Below, in pieces: positions 57,297 through 64,000 of a stretch of DNA of 64,000 bases; within the stretch, counting starts at the first letter, position 1, and each line of letters starts with the position of its first letter. This stretch comes from Marchantia polymorpha subsp. ruderalis (lineage: Eukaryota; Streptophyta; Marchantiopsida; Marchantiales; Marchantiaceae), in the NCBI GenBank assembly GCA_037833965.1, contig AP031352.1, positions 10,954,501 through 11,018,500 of the forward strand, written 5' to 3'. The translations under genes were made by a program, and so were the position numbers. The notes beneath the pieces are model-generated. The model made no database searches, was not told the DNA's origin, and saw only the letters and a program-made list of their open reading frames with translations.

Positions 57297-58630
57297 CCAG
57301 ATGAATTTTTGAAAATCGATCATCACAATCTGTACAAGTTCTGTACAGTAGAAGTACAGCAGTATTCATGAAATGTTCTCAAAAAGGGCATTTCTTCACG
57401 ATGCTTACAGAAGCATGTTCCATTATATAATCGAATAAAGTACTGTAGGAAAATATAATATATTTCTGCACGTGTTCTGAAGAAAGTCATAACAAATTAG
57501 ATTGTGCTTAACATGTTAAACACGAGAAAAAAATTGCCATCTGTCAAGAATATGGAGGTGCATAGTCTCTTTAAGATACACCTATTACGTCCATCGCTAA
57601 AGTTAGTACCATGTAGTTGTCCTCGATGCTTGCACAGATATAAACCGTACCTCCAGCGTAGAGACAAATAGATTCTAGATGACATCATACTCTCCGTAAC
57701 CAGGAGACCAAGGTTAGCGGCAGATAATGATTTGTCATCCCTTCGCAACATGATAAACACAACACGAGCTTTGGTCGTTTGGGATGAAGAACCATTGCTT
57801 ATTGTCCTATGACATAGGATTGAAGAATAAACTTTTGGAGTATGACAAAGATCGTTCCCCAACAACATGCACTTTGGTTATATCCTGTGGAGAAGCTGTT
57901 TCATCGCATAAGCCTCTATTCATAGACTCGTTGGAAACCTCTCGAGACTTCATTCCCCATCCAATGCCGAAGTAGCCTGCGATTCATCGCAAATACATGC
58001 AATCGTGCATCTCTTGGGCGATTATGATCACAAACTTGAGAATAGTTCGATTTGTCAATTGAAAATCGATTCTCTTACAGAAAGCCATCGAAGCATAATC
58101 TGAGAACGCTTTCTTGTCTCTGCAGGTATGAAAGAGAGCCCTCGGAATGCAGTTCTGAGACATGGCTCCTCCGTTTGTCTGGGTCGCCGAAATCCGGTCT
58201 TCGGAAGAATCGAATCTCATTGTCAGGAAGCGAAGGTCGGAAGAAATCCACGAGAGCGATCGATCGATCGATCGAAAGTGGATTAAGGGGCAAACGGACA
58301 GAAGAATGTACACTTTTGCGTGAGAGACGAGCAGATTAGTGGGAAAAGTGGATTGCTGATGATTCCTTCACGCAATCACGTCTCCTCTCCGGGGGCGGCC
58401 TCGGGCGGCGCAGGTGTCGCGCCCGAGCTGAGTCTGCGTCTGCGTCGGCGGCAGCTTCGGCATATCCAAACCTTCGGATAAAGGAGTAGCCCTGACACCG
58501 TGACGTCAGCGTCCACGCAGACGTCCTGCATTGCACACCACGCGTCGCCCTTATGCGAGAACCATCCACTCATCTGCCACGTCGATCCCGCGGGTCCCAC
58601 CTCACAGCAGCATCTGCAAAAGGCTCTCTC
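57297..58630. other. Intergenic DNA with a GC-rich promoter-like end
   Basis: No recognised gene. Near 58.37-58.6 kb the DNA is GC-rich, with a TGACGTCA palindrome (about 58500-58507, a bZIP-type site) and a (GATC)n run at 58258-58275. It could be a leader of an unrecognised transcript. Confidence 0.35.
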
Positions 58631-58639
58631 TTCCTTGAA

Positions 58640-59130
58640 TGTACCCCTTTTATTTTCTCTTCGGTAACACGGGGACCAAGTTGATAAAATTAAAACGGGC
58701 AGACCCCAAAAGTCTCTTCGGATTATATATCCATTCTATTATCACTGGGGTAAAACGGGGCCCGACTGGATCAATTTAACTCGGGAACACTCCAAAAGTC
58801 TCTTCGGATTATATATCCATTCTATTATCACTGGGTTGATGCGGGGCTCGAGTGGATCAAAGAAATTCGGGAAGACCCCAACTGTGTTTTCAGTGTATAT
58901 AACCATTGTATTATCTCTTCGGTGTACGGTGCCCAAGTAGATAAAATAAAAATGGGAAGACTCCAAAAGTCTCTTGAATATATCCATTCTATAATCACTG
59001 GGGTAATACGGGGTCCTAGTGGATTAAAAAAACCTGGAAGACCCCAAAAGTCTTGTGAGTATATACAACCATTGTGTTTTCACTTGGGTAATACGGGGCC
59101 GAGTGAATTAATATAAAAACAGGAAGGCAA
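58640..59130. repeat. ~85-bp tandem repeat, six copies
   Basis: The word CGGGG(A/C/T)CC and neighbours occur at 58670, 58756, 58842, 58927, 59009 and 59094, giving periods of 86, 86, 85, 82 and 85. Each unit also holds GACCCCAAAAGTCT and a TATATCCATTCTATTATCACTG-type block. Copies have diverged by substitutions and small gaps. Confidence 0.93.
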
Positions 59131-62040
59131 CCTTTCAGCTGTTTCGAGAACTCCCCTAAACCTTGGAGTATTTCCCATGCTTTTCTAAATACAGATATGT
59201 ATAGTCATAGTCTACAAAGTATTGTGGCAGTCTGATGTTACAGTTGGATTTTTCTTACAAAGCATTCTAGGCCTTATCTAGTAGTACACGTTCTCGTTGC
59301 TAAATATCCCCACATTTGTCAAGTGTCTGCCGCACCCAACAAAAACTGTCCATGACAATTTTTCGCCCACATTTCTTGTTCTTGAATGAGACTCATTTGA
59401 GAGTCTATAAATTGTTTTCAAAAACTTGCCATTCCAAAATGAAGTAAGTGAAGAGGTGAAATTTTCCCATCTTACGGAGGGTACTTTAATATTGAAATGC
59501 ACATATATTGATACTTGAGTAACGAATCTCGACATCATCTTCGTCTAAGGCCAGTTGAGTGCTATAGGACTATAAACTTTAGAAAGATGAAGTCTTATCT
59601 TTAGATTATAAAACATAAAATTATATACTTGATTATATTTTGTAATAATCGACTTATAAATCATGTAAAGATAATATGTTCATATATATATATATAATAT
59701 ATATTTACAGTTATACATCAAGAAGTTTTTTTTTTGTCTTCATAAACAAAGATCACATGAATGATGCCCATAAAACTTACCGCGATTACTCCAATTGATT
59801 TATAAAAGACTTCATATATTCATTTATCAAATTTTAAAGTTGCACATGTCGGCAATACGATCTTCTATTGAAATTCCAATCACTTCCTTTTGAACCCGAC
59901 GCCAAGCAGGTCGGATCTCAAAAGTCTTGCAGCATTACTTTGAATGTGTTGCAATATACATATAGCAACTGAGGTGACTTGCATATTCAAAATATGTTTG
60001 AATATTACGTTAAAGAAACCTCTCCCTGTAGTCTTGCACCCTTAGGTGCTTTTTTCCTGAAGCCAGAGGAAGTCTCCTTAGAACCCATAGTCATGGAGTG
60101 CGCGTGGAGCGGGAGAAGATTCCTTATTTATATGTATAGAATACTCTCATGATCAATTAATAGACAATGCAAAACGAAATCTTTTGTACTCATTATTATT
60201 TGAATTGAACAGATATTCTTCATATCATTTCACTGTGAATTTTCACGATTAAAAAAACTCCATGAAAAGAACATTCTAAAAAAACCCCCGCAACACTTTT
60301 CATATCAAACATCAATCTCTAATTTTTAAAGAATACGAAGGGAATTCAAGAATTACACCAAAATTTTCATGATGAAAATTAACAGATTGCTGATATAACA
60401 TCTATCCAAGATGTTTTTGCTTGGCAATTTAGTTTATAAACATCAAACTTTATAATTAATAGTTCAAGGATTTCACCAGTAAACATTAAAACAGAATTCA
60501 AACACACGAAAGATAGTTGAGTTTGTATCTTATCAGCACAATGTGATGTGCACAAATGGTGATACTAATAGAGAGGGTCCAAAAGAAAAATCTCATCAAA
60601 CTAAAGAAAGAAAAAACTTTACTGTACACTAAATGCTAGACCCCTAATTTCGAAACGAGAACCATATCGTACATACTCCAAAAAAAAAGGTATAAAAACA
60701 GAAAATAATTAAATCAAATATTTCATTCATCAAATATCATGAACACTATCTCAATATTCACCACGCATCATGAAATAATTGGATTTTTTTCGACCAACCC
60801 ACTCGACGAAGGAAAATAGGACTGTAATGCTCTCTGGACTTCCGGGAATATTCCCGGTTTTGGATTGGATATGACCGTTTAGGTATTCTTATTGAAAAGA
60901 TGCGATTGTCCTGCTACAAGGGTGGACAAGTTAGAACCTCATCTTCCTCATAGCTAGAGTAGAGTGAGGGTAATGTACCAATTTATAAACCATGGACAAG
61001 CTCTTCTTCAATCGAGATGAAATTTTATAACCCTCAAATGAGGACAACTTCAGAATATTACCCATCTCATTACAACTAAGAGTTGACTTTAAACTCCATG
61101 AACTCATCATCTCCTTCCCTACTCTACTCTGGTTACTTTTGCTCATCCCAAGGTCCACTGAGGTTTAGAATACTGAGAGACTGACCTCATCTCGAGGGTA
61201 GGGAGCCTACGGCAGCCTCGCACTCTGTAGAAACTTTCTCTCACAGCTGAATCGAATATAGTAACAAGGAAGTGTACTGTACTGTACTGTCCTTCCTTCT
61301 TCTAACGGGCATCTCACTTTGCAGCCCGAGAATATTTGCCCAATATGCGCACCCTTCCACTGAACCAAAAAAAGTGGCAGAGGCTTGCATCCATCGAGAG
61401 CTGTACGGGCGGAAGGCTGTCAGAAACCTTACGTGGAGAAAGGAGCCTCGAGCTGGGGAGTGCATGTCTTGCTACGTGAACAGCAACGAGCTCTTGTGAA
61501 GGTATTTGTACTTTTGTGTTAGCTTCTCATGAGGCTCGGCTTTTGTCGAGGAAATTCATAAAGGGAGGCGAAATGGCGGTGGAAGTCGGTCCCTTTGTCG
61601 CTTTCTCGCCGAAAGGCTTTCTTCACATGGACCGTTAAGAAGCACAAACGAGGGGCAGACCCTTCCAGTCGTACATGGAACGAAGAAATCTCTTCTGCTT
61701 TGTCCTCTACCGACCACTAACTGTGGTCTGGCTCTTCATCCCGCATCACCATACAACTCACTGAGACATAATTATGTCTCGGGTTCAGGCCATGGAACGA
61801 AGTTATGATATATCCAGAATGAGCGAGGCTGACGGGTAGAGAGCCTTTCGGTGCTTCATCATATGGATAGATGCGCTCATTGACTATGCATGACTTTTCG
61901 ATAGTCTGGAATGGATTTTGGAATCCTCTTGTGGTTTGTTAGTCACTGATCTTCGGCATTATAATTCCGTTGTTCACTTCATACTACAAAAGTACGATCG
62001 AGGTATTTATGGTAGATTTTGAATATTTAACCTATAATGA
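59131..62040. other. AT-rich DNA, no confident gene
   Basis: 59.2-60.8 kb is very AT-rich with an (AT)n tract near 59682-59705. At 61272-61499 a 75-codon + frame has a hydrophobic, signal-like start and a basic C-terminus, but no known relative; it could equally be part of a spliced exon. A perfect 18-bp palindrome, GAGACATAA/TTATGTCTC, lies at 61763-61780. Confidence 0.4.
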
Positions 62041-62056
62041 TTGGAGAATATTTGTT

Positions 62057-62214
62057 ATCTTTCACTTAGGGTTAATTAGCTTTAACCTTAGTATACCCGA
62101 TTCTCTGAACACCCTACCCTAATTCCTACTCATCCGAGAGATCTACAACCCTGCATCCACCAATTAGAGAAGAACTGGAATAGAGTTAAGTCTAATTAAC
62201 CTTAAGTGAGAGAT
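62057..62214. repeat. ~30-bp inverted repeats, foldback element candidate
   Basis: CTTTCACTTAGGGTTAATTAG near 62059-62080 is mirrored by CTAATTAACCTTAAGTGAGAG near 62192-62212, with about 110 bases between. Weak similarity continues outward (TATTTGTTAT / ATAAATAGTC). No coding content; size fits a MITE, but no target duplication is clear. Confidence 0.6.
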
Positions 62215-62259
62215 AAATAGTCAATTTCACATACCGTTGCTAAATTAGACATAAATTCG

Positions 62260-64000
62260 GAAAGGTAGACTTGTTTCTCTTTCCTTCTTTGTGATATTAA
62301 TTATTTGTCGAAAACAGTTTAAGAACTTATCCAACTTGGATCTGGACCTTCGTGAAGGTTAGTTTCTGTACAAATAATCATTAAGTAGAATCCAGAATCG
62401 CAATCTACTTTTTGCTTTGTACGAGTTGTTTCAGCGTTAAGGATTCTTTTATATATCATAAGACCTAGCAGGTGCAGGTCCTGTCCATTCTGAAGACATA
62501 TAGCGGCGGTGTATAATTAAATATCGGTGAAATCTGATGAATAAAGATGCATTTGAAATACAGCAGAATAAATCCTGACATCTTGTTGATATGTGAATTT
62601 CACATACATAGGTGCGAGAAGGACTGCAGAATAATTTTTGTTCAAACTAAAGTCACGGATACATATCCTTTGCTTACTTACAAAACTTTGTAGACTTTTT
62701 GGGGTTTCAGTGAGATTCAGACCCCGACCCAATCCTCAAATTTCGATCTTGCATAACATATTCAAAGATTTCTGGTTGTGTGCAATATTTCTTCAAAACA
62801 CAAAAAACGTTATTATTTACGTCAACTTTGGTCAAATTGTCTGTTCTAAAACCATATGAAATCGAAGATGGACTTACTGCTTCTGCGATGAGCAAATTTT
62901 AAACGAAGAAATTTATCGTAGACTATACAACTTTTTGTAAGCTCGGGAGCACAAGACTCTTGCTCTTAAATTTAAAATTGGAAACATTTTGGGATTTTTG
63001 GCCAATTTATTGGTAGTGAACTGTACAATACAATTTGTTCTTTAGACGAAGCACATGTCCTGCTTACTCATATGGAAATTCAGAGTTGGGTGATTCTACA
63101 CATCCCTCGAGAGAAGTAAAAGGGACGAGATTTATTTTGAGGAATCTCATTTTGTACCTCCCTTCAGTTCTTTCCAACGAACATGTTCAAACTCTTACCC
63201 GGTCAAATTCTATAACCATTAGAACATTAAATACGACCTCATGTATTTACCTGCTTCCACTTCGTACAATAATGTTGGTCTGCACTATAATCTGAATTTA
63301 ATGAATCAGCGCTTCACTCGACATATGGACGAGGAAAAAGTGCCGAAGGGTGCTTCACAATTGATACTGATCAGGCAGGTGTACAAGTAACAGGAGAAGA
63401 ATCTCATGGGTACCACATGTAGAATCAGTGTGGGATTCCTCCTCTGTGAAATCGTGGACTCGTGGCGCCAAGCATGCCGCTTACTCATGGAATAAACACG
63501 ACTTGTTGATTGGATTCGCCTCTAGGCAAAGAAGAAGAATACCTTCCTCTTTGGTGCAAGTTCCGGGACGGAGGCCTTTGTATACCATAGTTTGGTTTGG
63601 ATGTGATCAGTTCATCCTGCATTGCAAGGAGGTATTAGTGTAAACATGTCATAAGCAGGAAAACACACTTCCAAACCACGATTGTAGCTAGAGGTGATCT
63701 AGAGGGGTCGGGGTAGAAAACAAAGCAATCAACACCCCAAGAGAAAGCGACCTGAAGGGGAAAACAATCACTGATGCAATCACATCACATCAACTAAACA
63801 CCAGCCAAATATAAGACGACTTGTATGCATAGCTCTCATTGTGTCTTATCATGTGTCATTGGGAGAATCTTCCTAAGAAGCTTAGATTGCTGATGCTTAC
63901 TCTAGATCTCATATTATAACTATGGTTATTATGATATGTATGAAAGTGGTCGTGAAATGTTACGCAAATGTGAACTATCTTGATATGTCTATTCAAATTT
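62260..64000. other. AT-rich DNA to the window edge, no gene seen
   Basis: Only short frames (up to 86 codons) with no recognised domain. No repeats noted. Confidence 0.45.

Noticed and set aside
61272..61499. Small secreted peptide gene
   Set aside because: The hydrophobic start is suggestive, but there is no cysteine pattern or relative, and a splice acceptor-like TTTGCAG within it suggests other readings.

Overview
This window looks like nuclear DNA of a land plant that makes flagellated sperm, most probably a bryophyte such as a Marchantia-like liverwort. The basis is a plastid sulfolipid synthase gene (SQD2) with many short introns, intron-split genes for centriole/cilium-type coiled-coil proteins, plant-type Ty3/gypsy and hAT elements, and GC-rich leaders with (GATC)n and GA/CT runs. 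The species itself is an inference.

Layout. Positions 1-11.45 kb are a nest of retrotransposons. An old, broken chromodomain-bearing Ty3/gypsy element on the + strand (RT remnant at the left edge, integrase end, chromodomain and 3' LTR at 10.4-11.45 kb) was split by a young full-length Ty3/gypsy element on the - strand (287-10420). The young element has two apparently identical 1965-bp LTRs and a 5-bp target duplication. Positions 11.5-14.5 kb hold a decayed hAT transposase, several inverted repeats and a clean 385-bp non-autonomous hAT element with its 8-bp target duplication. From 14.5 to 27.9 kb I recognise no protein gene. Parts of it (15.7-18.5, 20.1-22.8 and 23.7-24.5 kb) are GC-rich and look like promoters or transcript leaders, so non-coding transcripts or an unrecognised gene are possible.

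The gene-rich part starts at 27.9 kb: a single-exon MERIT40/BABAM1 homologue (-); a hinderin-like coiled-coil/CxxC protein (+, 31.3-35.6 kb); a multi-exon FBF1-like coiled-coil protein (-, 36.3-44.9 kb); a Pcc1/LAGE3-type KEOPS subunit (-, 46.1-46.5 kb); and SQD2 (+, 50.2-54.7 kb, eleven exons that splice in frame). The hinderin-like and FBF1-like genes converge and both resemble proteins of centrosomes or cilia, which suits an organism with motile sperm. The remaining genes serve DNA-damage/deubiquitination complexes, tRNA modification and plastid sulfolipid synthesis.

From 54.7 to 64 kb no confident gene is seen. That stretch holds a 111-bp tandem duplication, a six-copy ~85-bp tandem repeat, AT-rich DNA and inverted repeats. 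I do not see a clearly new multi-gene system. The most unusual points are the hairpin-bearing sub-repeats and palindromic tip of the young LTR, an exact 38-bp minisatellite before the hinderin-like gene, and a 70-bp duplication that copies a splice acceptor inside the FBF1-like gene.
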